Part shown: positions 35,290 to 46,577 of the stretch, in pieces
Numbering within the stretch: position 1 is the first letter of the stretch
Layout of the letters: the number at the start of each line of letters is the position of its first letter
NCBI RefSeq assembly: GCF_016086655.4
Contig: NC_052141.2
Span: 2,170,001 to 2,234,000 of the forward strand
Reading direction: 5' to 3'
From: Lepeophtheirus salmonis
Lineage: Eukaryota; Arthropoda; Copepoda; Siphonostomatoida; Caligidae
DNA length: 64,000 nt
Program-made: the position numbers and the translations under genes
Notes under the pieces: generated by a model
Databases searched by the model: none
What the model was told of the DNA's origin: nothing
The model's input: the letters and a program-made list of their open reading frames with translations, nothing else

Positions 35290-35580
35290 TTGTTCTTGGG
35301 AATCACCCATTTCGAACTTTGTAGTCATCATCCCCTTGCACCAAGATATCCGACGAACTCATCTCCACCTTATCTTGATTTTGTAGCTATTTGTTCTGCT
35401 CTATCCAACGACTCGACCTTTGACTACCTACCCAAATCCTCTCTCTGGTTTGCCGCTCCACAGCCAACCACCTCTTATTATGACACATCCTGGATCAAAA
35501 CAAAGTGGAAATCGATACTCTTGCCTAGTATTTTCGAAATGCTTGTTCGTCAATCCAAGAGTCTTGTCCAATATGAATAG
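35290..35580 (+). pseudogene. Unidentified 96-codon frame in dispersed repeat
   Basis: It reads HHPLAPRYPTNSSPPYLDF, SALSNDSTFDYLPKSSLWF and PSIFEMLVRQSKSLVQYE, stop. The last third is conserved with the minus-strand frame at 33871-34089 apart from indels of whole codons and one out-of-frame stretch. It may be a captured exon or an element's own C-terminus. Confidence 0.35.
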
Positions 35581-35800
35581 TCCATCATGTTTAATGATAT
35601 TGTAATTAATAACGGAGAATTAAGTGATTAGCACTCCTTCCATTGGAACCACTGTCGTGTTTTTTGTTTTTTTTATCTTATTATATATTATATTGGTGAT
35701 AGATATAATATCAGTTTAAAAGAATCTTGCCATTTTTTCCATTTAAACACTTTTCCTCTTTTTTTATCTCGCCATTTTTTCCCTCGTCATTTTCCCCTAA
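35395..35800 (-). repeat. Dispersed repeat, copy c (inverted)
   Basis: Reverse complement of 33640-34070, with the same order of landmarks and a shared AGTGCTAA...CCAATGGAAGGAGTGC core. Confidence 0.62.
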
Positions 35801-35911
35801 AATCATTTCATTGGGATCTTTATTTGCCGTTGGTGTTATTCTAAGAAAAACAAATCTAATCACAAATTTTACTAAACATTTTCATTGACCCTATGTCGTC
35901 AAACCTCCCCA

Positions 35912-36400
35912 TTAAAGTAATATTCCTTGAATAAAAGTTTCAAAACCTATAGGAAGAAAGCCTCCCCCTTTACATTGAAGAGCGTACACAATGTTTAAGA
36001 CACGTGTAATTGAAAAGACTATTTCAAAATTAGCTGTATGTTGACTTGAGGTAGTGATCATCCAGTCCGGTATTCTCACATCCAACCCGAATTCTTCTTT
36101 AATTTTTTCCTCTAGGATGGCGGGGACTCCCAGGATCCTCGAGCAGTCGTAGAAGAGGTGCCAACTCGTTTTTGTTGTTGTTTTTTGCTTAAAAAGAGAA
36201 CAACTCTGGATAACCATTTTTGTTTTACGTTTGTAAAAGGGTTCTGCATAATGGTCCGTGGATTATGGTCGTTGAAGTCCTCCCTGAACCTGGCGTATCA
36301 TAAGAGTCTTCTCTCAACTATTAATTTACCAATTCTATTCGCCTCATCGAATTTTTTATTTCTTTATTTGGGATTGCCTCCAGTCCGATCATTGAGGGAG
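35912..36400 (-). pseudogene. LINE ORF2 C-terminal fragment (minus)
   Basis: Minus strand: KFDEANRIGKLIVERRLL, YARFREDFNDHNPRTIMQNP, then KTSWHLFYDCSRILGVPAIL and VLNIVYALQC. The HLFYDC part is the LINE C-terminal knuckle. It is the same family as 32790-33140 and in opposite orientation. Confidence 0.52.
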
Positions 36401-36909
36401 TAAAGGGTCGGAATCTTATCTTTAAGATGAGTTTGTTTTTATTTGAATTCTTTTATGTGTCAGAAAAATAGGCCGATCTTGTTCTACGTCTTGCCATTCT
36501 ATTTCTTCTACTGAGGTAAGCCCGCTTGATTTAAAAAACTTTATCTAAACTTTTATATCAACAATTGAAATTATAAGATTCATCAGGCTCGAGGAGCAGT
36601 AAATGTGATGCAAAATTGTGTTCCAGGATCTACTCATAGAAGAAAAATGATTCCTTAGTTGGTTTTTTTAAATCGTTGTGACTTCACCTGGACCCATAAA
36701 TATTACATCATAGAATGAGTGATTCGTTCATGAATTAAACCCGCTTCTTATTTGGGTGGCCCAAAAGTATTCACTCAATCCCAATCGCTTCAACCACGAC
36801 AGATTCAACGACTTTCACATCACCTCCACATACTTCACTCATCAATATAAGAGTTTTGTCTGATTTCATGTATGTAAGGTTTTGTATCATTCAAATTTTA
36901 ATCGTTTTT

Positions 36910-37165
36910 GATTCCCCCTATTTTTGCACAGGTTTGTACCGTTATTTTGATTATTTTTTTAAAATCAAAAAACGAAATCGGTGAAAATTGCACTTTTTTT
37001 TCCTTTTTCTTTCTTTCCTTGCAAAAAAAAAATGGATTTCCAATGGGATATTGGATTAATAGATAAATAAAAAGTTTATATAAAATCGTCGGGATGTTCA
37101 TTTGCTTATAAATTTGACAAATAAAAAATGATTTTTAACTGAAATATCTGTCTTTTTTTGAATAA
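36910..37165 (+). mobile_element. Helitron-like fragment
   Basis: The stretch GAAATCGGTGAAAATTGCAC, then ATGGATTTCCAATGGGATAT and TTAACTGAAATATCTGTC matches the interior of the elements at 13629-14890 and 56470-57582. Neither end is present. Confidence 0.5.
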
Positions 37166-37209
37166 TTTTTATAATTTGACATCATTCTCAAGAATAATCT
37201 GGGAAAATT

Positions 37210-37707
37210 GTGTCATTTCCCAAACAGGACCCGAACATAACTGTATTTACAATCCCGACATGGAATCAAGTTCTGCTACCTTATATGGGAGACTTGGATA
37301 AGTTAAGGAGAGAGGATGTAAAAAAATCTGCCAAAATATCACGTATCAATGCAAACTTTTGTTGCCGAATAAGTGATACCACATTACCAAAAGACTCACA
37401 TTATTACAATTACCAAGATGAAGATGGCTGAAAAAATTAATTACCCATAAATGAAAGGATGTCTAAAAAAAAAAAAAACTTTTAACAACAATGCCATTTT
37501 GTGCAGAAAACACAAAATAAATATGAGAAAAGAGCAAATAATGAGTTGGATAAACTATCATTTTTCGAAAATACCAGATTTTTAAAGATTATGAAGACTG
37601 ATGGGACAGCTAGATATTACCTAAGGGGGCTTTATTTGTGTTTGGCAGCAAAAGTAGATAAATCACTATGTATGTTTTTTTTTTGGTTACGTGTATTAGT
37701 GGTTTAG
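37210..37707 (+). other. Unrecognised ORF pair
   Basis: Two short frames, 37210-37431 (IPTWNQVLLPYMGDLDKLRR) and 37501-37707 (FFENTRFLKIMKTDGTARYY), look protein-like but match no family I know and are separated by a poly-A run of 13 bases. They may be retroposed fragments. Confidence 0.25.
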
Positions 37708-37709
37708 TG

Positions 37710-39140
37710 CTCGGCTTCTTTCAGTAAAACCTTTGAATGATATCATACTGGTCAATAATACCTTGACCAGTTATAAAGAAATCGATAAAACTTGTGCATA
37801 CTTTAAGGTATCTAACTGAAAAACTTGTACCATTAACATTATTTTGTAATCAAGTTGGATACGACATCAAAGTTACTGACTTTAGAACAAAGACTCTGTA
37901 GGATGTGGGATGCCACAAGACATGGAAAATTAGAGGTTTCCGATACCAAAACATAATGTAAATTACTTGGATCCCGGTTTTTACATAAGTAAAGGGAACA
38001 TTGATAAGTTGTCGGTGGTTGACAACGGAGGAGAAAGAGGGCTAAGATAGTGCAAGACTCTTTGGGCCGAGCAAGAAGATATGAAAACTTACAGAACATC
38101 CTTTAGTTAAATGAGAACAATTGATATTTCCTTCCAAATCAAAGAAACAGAATGCAAAAAAAAAAAAAATAGTTGGTATTTAAAAAATTGACGATTGATA
38201 TATTTATGAGTTAAAGTAGTTTAATCATAAATATATATATTATTATATGAAAATGATAATTAGTAAAAAAGAAAATAACTAAAATTAAAAACTATAGTTT
38301 TTTTCATTCTTCTTTTATCAACTTAAGTTTAATAATGTCTTCTTTAAATAAAATAACTTATTGCTTACTAGAATTAAAAAAAATACAGTGATAAAAAAAA
38401 AAGATAATCTGTATTTGATCATATAAATATTTGAATTTATACATATAATTAAAACAACGCATACCAAAAAAGTTTTGCATAATACGATTTTAGAAATTGT
38501 AATTGTACAAAAAGTAACAGCATTTTTTATCATGTTCCTTTAATTGGTTAGATTGAGCTGCACTGATTAAGTATTAGTAAACATACTCCATCTATCCTAG
38601 GAGTATTATCTCAAGTAGCTACGTCGATTCTACGTCACTGAATTTGCTACAATTTTGTATTTGTGTTCTACTTACCTAATTTTAGTACCAAAATTAGGGT
38701 CCACTGTTCTGATAATGTTGGGGCAACTACATCAACCTAATCTATAAGGGACCTGATAACGTGTTTTAGTTCATTCATACATACATAAATTATATTTTCC
38801 TCGTTTGATTGGTCTTAAGTTAAATCAATATTACTTTTTAAAGACTTTTTCCACAACAATTAGCAAGATTTTTTTGTAAAAGAAGAGATTTATAATCAAT
38901 TCAGTCAAATTGTATAAACTAACTAATTACTTAAACCAGGCTTGTGAACGGAAAGCAAAATTGTCCAACTATTTGACTGATAAATATGAAAACTTGGTAC
39001 CTTCTTCGATTAGAGTTACTTAGATTTTTATTGCAGGTTTTATGTGTTAAAATAGAATTAAAATTGTCAATTTCTGTGAAAAGCTCATTAAAAGCTCACA
39101 AGGCCATGGCTATTAATTTTTTTTTTTTTTTTTTGGCTGA
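37710..39140. other. AT-rich spacer with poly-A runs
   Basis: No gene recognised; a 19-base A run at about 38154 may mark a retroposon tail. Confidence 0.35.
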
Positions 39141-39367
39141 CTTCAAAATGATTTATGTTGGAAACTTTTCAAACCACCCTTAGTTAATGGTGGACAAAAA
39201 TGTTCGATTTTAACATTTCTTTAGTTTTTTAATTTTTTGTTTTATTTTAGGGATAAAGTTTTACTTTAACTCGCTGACTACATTAGAAGAATCATGTTCA
39301 ATGTTCCCTTATAAATGTCTCAGTAAAAACGCAAAAAAAATCGAGAGGATCTTCGATACTAAAATAG

Positions 39368-39373
39368 TTTATT
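39368..39373 (-). terminator. Possible polyadenylation signal of copy 2
   Basis: AATAAA on the minus strand lies about 110 bases past the TAG stop. In copy 1 the aligned position has lost the hexamer. In such AT-rich DNA the match could be chance. Confidence 0.35.
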
Positions 39374-39482
39374 GTAATGAATAGTCGTGAATGTCCATTC
39401 AACTTAATAATTTCTAATAAGGTATAAAAATCATATACATAATATATATGACGTACATAGAGCGTCTAAAAAAATTGTTTTC

Positions 39483-39649
39483 CTAACATATGGAACGGCA
39501 AACACCATATTCTAGATGTTCCATGTTATCGTTAACTTTCGTTGCACACCAAGGAAGTCCTGAATTATCCGTTCCTGTACATTCATTGTACGTTTGTTCG
39601 TTGTATGTGAATGGAAACTCGCATTTTGTACCATCAAAAGTTGCACATT
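39483..39649 (-). CDS. Copy 2 last exon, FN2 module 4 and stop
   Basis: A 167-base exon with QCATFDGTKCEFPFTYNEQ, CTGTDNSGLPWCATK and VCRSIC, then TAG. It is a complete FN2 module. Confidence 0.8.
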
Positions 39650-42600
39650 CTAAAAGTGTTTATGGTAAAAAAATTATAGATTTCTATCCTAATATAATTA
39701 ATAGAATATCTACTTACGGTCTTCAGGAACAATTTCCTCCTCTGCCATGTTTAAAAAAAATAAAACAACGCTTTAAAATGTATAAATACTAAATTTATAA
39801 ATGTTTTTACTTTCACAATCCTTGGAACAAAATCCATAGCTTGTATACTCCATATTCGAGGGGTCCACAGCTGTAGCACACCATGAGTAATGGCCAACTC
39901 CTGCATATGTACAGCTTGTGTGTTCAATTCCATTGAATTTGAAGGGGAACACGCAGTTAATCTCTGAGAGGGTTTTACATTTGCTTTCTTCTATTAAATA
40001 AACGAATAATATTTTATTCTGTAGATTTAGTATGACGCAAAATTTCAATGGAATCTTTCATTAATTATAATTATTTTAGATATGGAAAATGTATTGAACA
40101 ATTATGAAATATCAGTGAATCTCATCAGCTAGTAAAAGAGCCCTTTATTCTTACCTTCTTTATCCTCTTCTGAATCCTTCATTTCATCTTCCTCCGTACT
40201 TTGGTCTTCCTTATCGTCTTCTGAATCCTTCATTTCATCTTCCTCCGTACTTTGGTCTTCCTTATCGTCTTCTGAATCATCATCATTTTCATCTTCCTCT
40301 GTTTCCTTGTCTTCTGTATCCTCTTCTGAATCATTATTTTCACCTTCCTCCGTTTTATTCTCTTCTGTATCCTCTTCTGAATCCTTTGTTTCACCTTCCT
40401 CTGTTTTTACATCTTCTTTATCCTCATCTGAATCTTTTGTTTCACCCTCCTCCATTTTGTCTTCCATACTCTCTTATTAAAGAAATATGAGATCATAAAT
40501 TAGTTATAAAAGGAATAGAGAAAATTAGCTCTTTTTTTTTGACCAAATTATATAATAATTGAAAAAGTGCTTTTGAAGTACTCTTTCAAGTTTTATAAAT
40601 GAAATAAATCTTTGCGTTCATGATTTATCACTTCATCACAAAAATTCATTTTTCTATTTCACAATCGCTATATCATGCAATAATTATTGATTTGTAAGGT
40701 TCTATTAACAATGTTGCGTGTCTAGTGCCTCTCCAGATGTTAAGTAGTCTACAATTAAGTCAATAAATTAGAAAAGGAAAAAAGGTACTACAAATTCATT
40801 ATTTAGGGGATTTTTATTTCTGTATGACCACTGTTGCTCTAATATTTTTATATATGTAATAATAAGATCTTTCCATAAAAAATTGCTATGTCTACTTTGT
40901 CTGTTAAAAAACTCAAATTTTTTTTTTAATTTGAAAATCAACTCACCATATGTGTCAAGTCTGAAAATCATCGACTCGATAAGTGTTCGAGTCGACAAAA
41001 AACTAGTTAATTCCGTATGAATATATGAAATTATGTTTATACTTTTCTCAAAATTACCCATCGAATACCAAAGTGACAAATCTCTGGGAATGATGAACAA
41101 TTTAGAAAACTATGCAGTGTATTAAATCAAATACAATTTAGTAAAAAAATTCAATGTACAGTTGTAATATTGATCTTTTTTTTAGAATACTTCACTTACT
41201 GTTATATAACACCAAAAAAATGATCATTTATTTACTGGGTTGGGCATTGCTCAAGAGACTAGCTTGAATCAAGAATGGTAATCAATTCAAAATAAATAAA
41301 AATCTTGATACATTGATTCTTTAATTATCACAAATAATAGCATTTATACTAGTAGTTAGTAGTACTTTTTTCTTAAAATTTGGTTAATGTACGAAAAAAA
41401 TGAATCTATCAAAAGCAAAATTTGTCATTTAACCGACAACTAATGATTTCGGCCAATGCCTTGTACTACCACTCGTATTTAACAATATGACAATATTTTT
41501 TTATAATTTACATACTTCTCAATTAATAACATTCAAATATTCTAAATTTGAAGATTCTACCTTGAAAAATAAAGATTTTAGATCATCACAATGAGTGACT
41601 AAATTACAAATTCTGTAGTGAGAAATTAAAAACGTCTGTATATCCACATTCTTTATGAATATGTTAAGATTTACCATTGAATATTAATATCTGAAAAAAT
41701 AATAAAAGACAATCTAGTTACAAGTCAGGACCTCCGAAAGAGATTGTGAGGTGACCAAGGATCCAAACCTTCTTAGGACTTTTAACCCTTGTGAACTGGG
41801 ATTTTCTGCACCCTTATTTCTGTAAAATTACTTTGAATCTGTTTAAAATAGAAAATAATGCTGGAAACAGTATATATATGCTCTTTCAGAATCAATGCAA
41901 ATTTTTGTTGTTGCAAAAAATGTATTTTCTTGTAATTATTTGCAATTTCTAATCAAGGTTTGGTGAATTTAAAAATATTTGTTTATTTTTAAGTCGTTCT
42001 TTTGCTTTGTCTATTTCCATTTCGGCAAATAACGCATTGCCGCAAATTAAATATAAACTTCATTCCATCTATCACACTCAATTTCATCAGAGTTAATGAG
42101 TACATTGTTAGTAGCCCAAGTTCGTTAAAAGTAATTAAAATTTGTAAAAAAAATTTATCGAAATGAAATTATAATATTGTATATTTAATAAATACAAATT
42201 ACATCATGATTATCCACAAATCTAATGTTGCTATGATTAATTAGCGTAATGTCAACTATGAATCAAGAAATTTGCTTGATAAAGGGGTTAATGTTTAACC
42301 TAAATTAATTAACTTCGTCAAAAAACGTAGGTAGAGGGCTATCATCAGCAAAATACAAACATATTTATTCAAACAAAGGTATTTTTGTAATGTGTAATCA
42401 GTAGAAAAACTCGCTTTTCGGCAAATGTCTCCCACAATGGCCGTTAAATTAGAGTTTTAAATATTTGAGTTGTAGTTAATATAAATGTTACTGGACAGAT
42501 AAATATAGCAAAATAATAATTGCATGTTTTTTTGTATGAATTCAATTAAGTATGATGATACTTTAAATTATAAAGGGTGGGGTGTTTCTTAACCCTTATC

Positions 42601-45600
42601 AAATATGTTTAGTGAGTGTATTTTATTAAGTTAATTTTTTGTTCATTAAGAATAAAGAATTGCTTACTGAGCTTTAAAAAAATAAGGATTTTATGGGGAT
42701 GTGAAATAAAGGACATTTCAGGAGGGATTTTAATTGTGATCCTGCACTCGAATGTTCCAATTTTAAATGAATTTGTTTTTATTGGCTTTAAATTTTGCAC
42801 AAGTGTCTATTGTTATAATTTTAAACAAGCTGTAAATTAATTAACCAAAGATTTAAGGTAGAGTTGTATTCGTCTGATGAATTAACATAGAATAAAATTC
42901 TAACACATGGGCTTAAAAGTCCAAAACTTCACACATAGATGAGCTATAAATTTTTTTAATTTATATCTAATTTTCAGTATGTAGCAACCTTCAAAAGACA
43001 TATGTCAAAATTTTAAGCTAATTGGTGCTTTAGTTTGTAAGTTATTGTGCTAAATATGATGTTACTTTTGTTATTTCCAAAGCAATGGATTTAAAACAAT
43101 GTAGATTTTTAATTTTACACTGTTTCTTGATGGGATCAAATACTGTTCAAGCTAAGCAGTGGCTTAAATAAATGCTGTGGAGACTCTTCTCTATTATGCC
43201 GATAATAATGATTAAACAAAATATGTAAAAAGATCATTTTAATCAAAAATATATATGTTTTCATCTTGACATCCTAGACTTTTTTAAAGTTGTGCTATAT
43301 ACATTTTGCTAATGTAACCATAGAGTAACAGGTCCGAAAACAAAAATGTATTTACTAACTAATATACATTCATATTAACTCTAAAAGGACCATTGGAACA
43401 TAAATGTTCAACTTCAAACAAATGTGGATATAACCAGAAATAAGTTGTTAAACAAAAGTTTCACAACTGTAGTAGTAGCGTACGATTTCATGTCTTATCA
43501 CTAATAATGAAAATCCATTGTCGAATGGGCATGTTAAAAAAAGAAAACGATAATCCACATGTTAACTTTGATAATTTGAAGGATGTTTTGGAGGAGAGAA
43601 AGGATATCAACAAGGACATTTGCCAGAATTACTGCGACATCCATCGCTAATTCTACTCTGAGTCCAAGAAGGACTTTTAATTATATCTCCGAAACAAATC
43701 ATTAGGGTTAGGCTCCGTCTTTTATGAGCAAACACAAATATCCAATCACATTTTAAATACAATTGAATCGATTTAGAAAAGAATGTTTACTCCTTAGGAA
43801 TTAAATAATAATGACAACTATTAAAAAAAGAAAATTATTTTTTTAGAATACATATTCCAAAAAAAACTGGCCCGCAGATTGGCATCACTGATCATTTATT
43901 ATATTGGAAAAAATGAGGGTAGAGCTCACGTGCATCTTACTCCACAAATTTGTCAAATACTGTCTTTCCATGTAAGCTATGGACAAGAAAAAAATATAAT
44001 GCTATGTAATACCATAGACCTTTTTTAGCCTAAGCTATTAATTGGTATGTTCATGAGCCATTTGGAGAGGAATGTTTTAATAATCCATTCACAAATTGAT
44101 ACACATATTTTCCATTTTAATAAGAAGTGAATGATTTTTTATTTTTTTTTATTTTCTCCCTGTTATATAATAATTGACGCATAGTAACTAAAATTTGGTG
44201 CTTTTATGGTTAATAAGCATATATTCAAAAATATATTGCTTTTAACTAAAAAATAGTAAAATATGATGTCATTGCTAGTAAATTCATGCCCTGTCCTTTT
44301 ATTCCTAGTAAATTATATTGATGAAGGGTATTTTGTGACGTCATACGGTTTATGTTTATAAACTACTTGGTAGTTTTTGTGTAGGACTGTAGGGGGGGGG
44401 TGCTGAGCAGTTGGCAGTCGGACATTAGAGGTGAGTCATCGATGACTATTGATGGGAGGGAGACGGATTTGAATGATATATGGTGTTTAGAGAAGAGTAA
44501 TACCAGGATTTACTTCTATGCAATTTATTGTATATATATTAACCACGGATCGGGATTCCATTCCTATTCATTTATCTACCCCATTATCATGATGTCATTA
44601 AAATCCATAAACACCATAAGTCATTCATATCCGTGTGCCATTTATCACTAGCCATCACTCATCTCCAGTGCCGACTGCCCACTGCTGAGACCTCCCTTTA
44701 CAGCCCTACACAAATACTACTAGATAATTTAGTAACATAAACCTTATGACGTCACAAAATATACATAATTAAAGTTGGAATAAAATGTCCGGAGATGAAT
44801 TTTTACAAGGAATGAATTTACTAGGAATTAAATTACCGCTCAGGATTGATTGTGGAGTTGATCAAATTAACATCAGTTAAGCTAATATATAAGTTAATTT
44901 TGCGAAAATTAACTAAACAAAACAATCTTTAAATGAACAGTTTTCAATTGTATTTTTAAAAAAATAGAATTTTAGACTATCGAGTTTGTTAAACAGCAAA
45001 AGTGATAGAGCGAGTAACGAGTCATTAATCGATTTTTTTAGTTACTCGCAAATAATCAAATTTAGCTCGCGATACATTACTAGTAGGAGCAATTATTGTG
45101 TATCACTCCGTTTTGTTTCAATAGCAAAATACATATTGTTGAACTTATACCCAAGCCTTCTTCTACAAATAATCTAATAAAATATTCATTAGATTACCTT
45201 TTAGTATAAAAACATGGAAAAAAAGAAATATATCAAAGAACATTTACTTAAAGTTGTCTCAAGATTTGATAATTGGGAAGAACAGAGTAATTAATAAAAT
45301 AGACTTACCAGGTTCGTCGTCTAAAGCCCTCATTACATCTGTTTGGAAAGAATAAAAATAATAGATGAAACGCAAAGTACATATTACAATTTGAATGTAT
45401 ACTTACTTTCAGTTACAAACTTTGGATCTATTTATGGGTTATAGGAGACGAACATAAATGAAGAAAATAAATTAGATGTATACAAATTTTTGATGTTACA
45501 TGAACTTACGGAACTTTTCCAACATAGTAGCATCACCTATAATCGTATAAAAAATTGAAAATCATGAATATACATAGTAATGATTACATTGTAGTTGAGA

Positions 45601-45922
45601 ATGGACAAAGGGAACCTTACCGAAGCAGGTAACAGAGCATGTACTAAGAGATGTTGCTGGGTGAGTGCTATTGGATTGAGAGGTGGCACACAAATAATGA
45701 GAATCGTTGAAATGACAATGGTCATAGGTCTCTCCATCGTACACGAAGGGGAAAACACAAGTCTCGCCATCCACGGTGGGACAGGATACAATAGGGTTTC
45801 CTAAGTGTTTAAAGTTAAGACATATGGTGATTGATAGAAACATTCCTCTTACCCTTCACTTCTTCATTCCACAAAACACATACTAATAGAAAAGAGATGG
45901 TGAAAATATATGAATACTCCAT
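39483..45922 (-). CDS. Secreted FN2-module protein gene (copy 2) with expanded acidic linker
   Basis: Paralog of the gene at 24422-28205, in the same orientation. Exons: 45853-45922 (signal peptide), 45621-45800 (FN2-1), 45510-45536, 45407-45427, 45309-45338 (micro-exons), 45083-45162 (broken half of FN2-2), 40155-40472 (acidic repeat linker), 39811-39990 (FN2-3), 39718-39741, 39483-39649 (FN2-4 with TAG). All junctions are phase 1. If the broken exon is skipped the coding length is 1,017 bases, or 338 residues with three intact FN2 modules. The 4.6-kb gap between 40472 and 45083 holds the remains of the insertion and other repeats, so joining the two halves into one transcript is an inference. 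The alternative is a dead 5' half and a separate 3' half. Confidence 0.62.
39718..39741 (-). CDS. Copy 2 micro-exon of 24 bases
   Basis: It encodes KEEIVPED with split codons at both ends. The acceptor is CATGGCAG and the donor GTAAGT. It is the same in structure as 24656-24679. Confidence 0.6.
39811..39990 (-). CDS. Copy 2 exon 8, FN2 module 3
   Basis: A canonical FN2 module: ESKCKTLSEINCVFPFKFNG, CTYAGVGHYSWCAT, FCSKDCE. It is 180 bases with acceptor TTTAATAG and donor GTAAAA. Confidence 0.82.
40155..40472 (-). CDS. Copy 2 exon 7, acidic 17-residue repeat linker
   Basis: About 106 residues of Glu/Asp-rich repeats in units of 17 (one of 18). Units start EEGETKDS, EEGETKDS, EEGENNDS, EEDENDDDS, EEDEMKDS and EEDEMKDS. 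The inferred acceptor is TTCTTTAATAAG, which keeps phase 1; the donor GTAAGA is shared with copy 1. The exon is 318 bases against 72 in copy 1, so it expanded by tandem duplication of 51-base units. If 40472 is not a splice acceptor, an ATG at 40467 could start a separate unsecreted protein. Confidence 0.6.
40768..41100 (-). other. Unrecognised 110-codon ORF
   Basis: Minus strand, starting MFIIPRDLSLWYSMGNFEKS and rich in Ile, Phe and Lys. It lies in the non-duplicated part of copy 2. It has no motif I recognise and no splice or promoter evidence, so it may be a fragment of a mobile element. Confidence 0.2.
41105..43495. other. AT-rich spacer
   Basis: No gene or element recognised. Confidence 0.35.
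43500..43820 (+). pseudogene. Broken copy of the SESNKDL family
   Basis: It aligns with 55740-56130: GAAAACGATAATCCACATGT, AGGATATCAACAAGGACATT, ATTCTACTCTGAGTCCAAGA, CTTTTATGAGCA. The frame has stops (NYCDIHR stop FYSESKKDF stop). Confidence 0.55.
44250..44880. mobile_element. Foldback element with long inverted arms
   Basis: Left arm (about 44270-44490) and right arm (about 44600-44840) are inverted copies: TGACGTCATACGGTTTATGT on the left, TGACGTCATAAGGTTTATGT from the right, then GCAGTCGGCA and TGGTGTTTA. About 110 bases separate the arms. No coding region is seen. A half copy lies at 31385-31740. Confidence 0.62.
45083..45162 (-). pseudogene. Copy 2 broken half of FN2 module 2
   Basis: It aligns to 27378-27457 over the same 80 bases. 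The first Cys of the module is Gly and the FPF-like core has become LLL, so the module is no longer FN2-competent. It ends at TAC, followed by TAGTAATGTATCGCGAGC, a diverged hAT-like terminus at exactly the same exon position as in copy 1. The distal half is not found downstream. Confidence 0.65.
45309..45536 (-). CDS. Copy 2 three linker micro-exons
   Basis: The exons are 45510-45536 (27 bases, DATMLEKF), 45407-45427 (21 bases, HPKFVTE) and 45309-45338 (30 bases, VMRALDDEP). Donors are GTAAGT, GTAAGT and GTAAGT. All are phase 1, matching the sizes and borders in copy 1. Confidence 0.55.
45621..45800 (-). CDS. Copy 2 exon 2, FN2 module 1
   Basis: This 180-base FN2 exon has CPTVDGETCVFPFVYDG, YDHCHFND, YLCAT and SVTC, almost unchanged from copy 1. 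The strong conservation contrasts with the decay of the second FN2 exon in the same copy, which suggests selection or recent exchange. Confidence 0.8.
45853..45922 (-). CDS. Copy 2 exon 1, signal peptide
   Basis: It encodes MEYSYIFTISFLLVCVLW followed by NEEVK and a GTAAGAGG donor. Length and phase equal the copy 1 exon. A TATA box lies 61 bases upstream. Confidence 0.72.
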
Positions 45923-45982
45923 GACGATGAATGTTGAAGATACTTTGTGAATAGAATGCATCCATGAAAGAGCATAAACACC

Positions 45983-45991
45983 GTTTATATA
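45983..45991 (-). promoter_or_regulatory. TATA box of copy 2
   Basis: TATATAAAC, identical to the copy 1 box and also 61 bases before the ATG. Confidence 0.6.
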
Positions 45992-46577
45992 CCCTAAAAA
46001 CAGGAAAATTTTTGGCAAAAAAGATTAGCGTGGACGATCGGCTTTGTTATTATTTATTAGTATTACTTTTATTTCTGCAGAAAACCGGATTTTTTACTTT
46101 CTCAAATAATAAAAATAGTAATTTTTTGGTTGGATCAAGTTTTTGGACTCATTTAATTTTTGTAAGAGTATTTAAAAATAAAAGTAAAACTCCTCAAAAA
46201 TTTCCACATATTAGTTATATTAATAATAAATACTTATGGATAATTCATCGACAAAACGTTCAAAAATTTCAAAAAAAATGACTCCATATATCGAAAATGG
46301 TTTAATACCAAATGTAGTTATTACTTAAATATGAAAATACTGAAAATTTGACATGAATAGGTTCATAAATTCATTAAGCTACAAAAAGTTAATAACACTT
46401 ACTTCAGCATCAATAATTTGCTTAATTTTTCTTCAGTGATGTTTTAATTTATGTGTAAAGTGATTATAGTCTATTGTAAACAAAGTGTGCTGTTTATTTT
46501 ATTAAAATTTTAAAAAGAATTAATGTAAAGATAAAAACCCTTGAAGAATAGCTCATAGTAATTTCCAATAACTTTTG

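Noticed and set aside
36740..36830. GGGTGGCCCAAAAG as a mariner terminus
   Set aside because: Only one short end-like motif was seen, with no inverted partner or transposase nearby.
42609..42840. Overlapping short ORFs on both strands
   Set aside because: AT-rich chance frames without motif, repeat partner or splice context.
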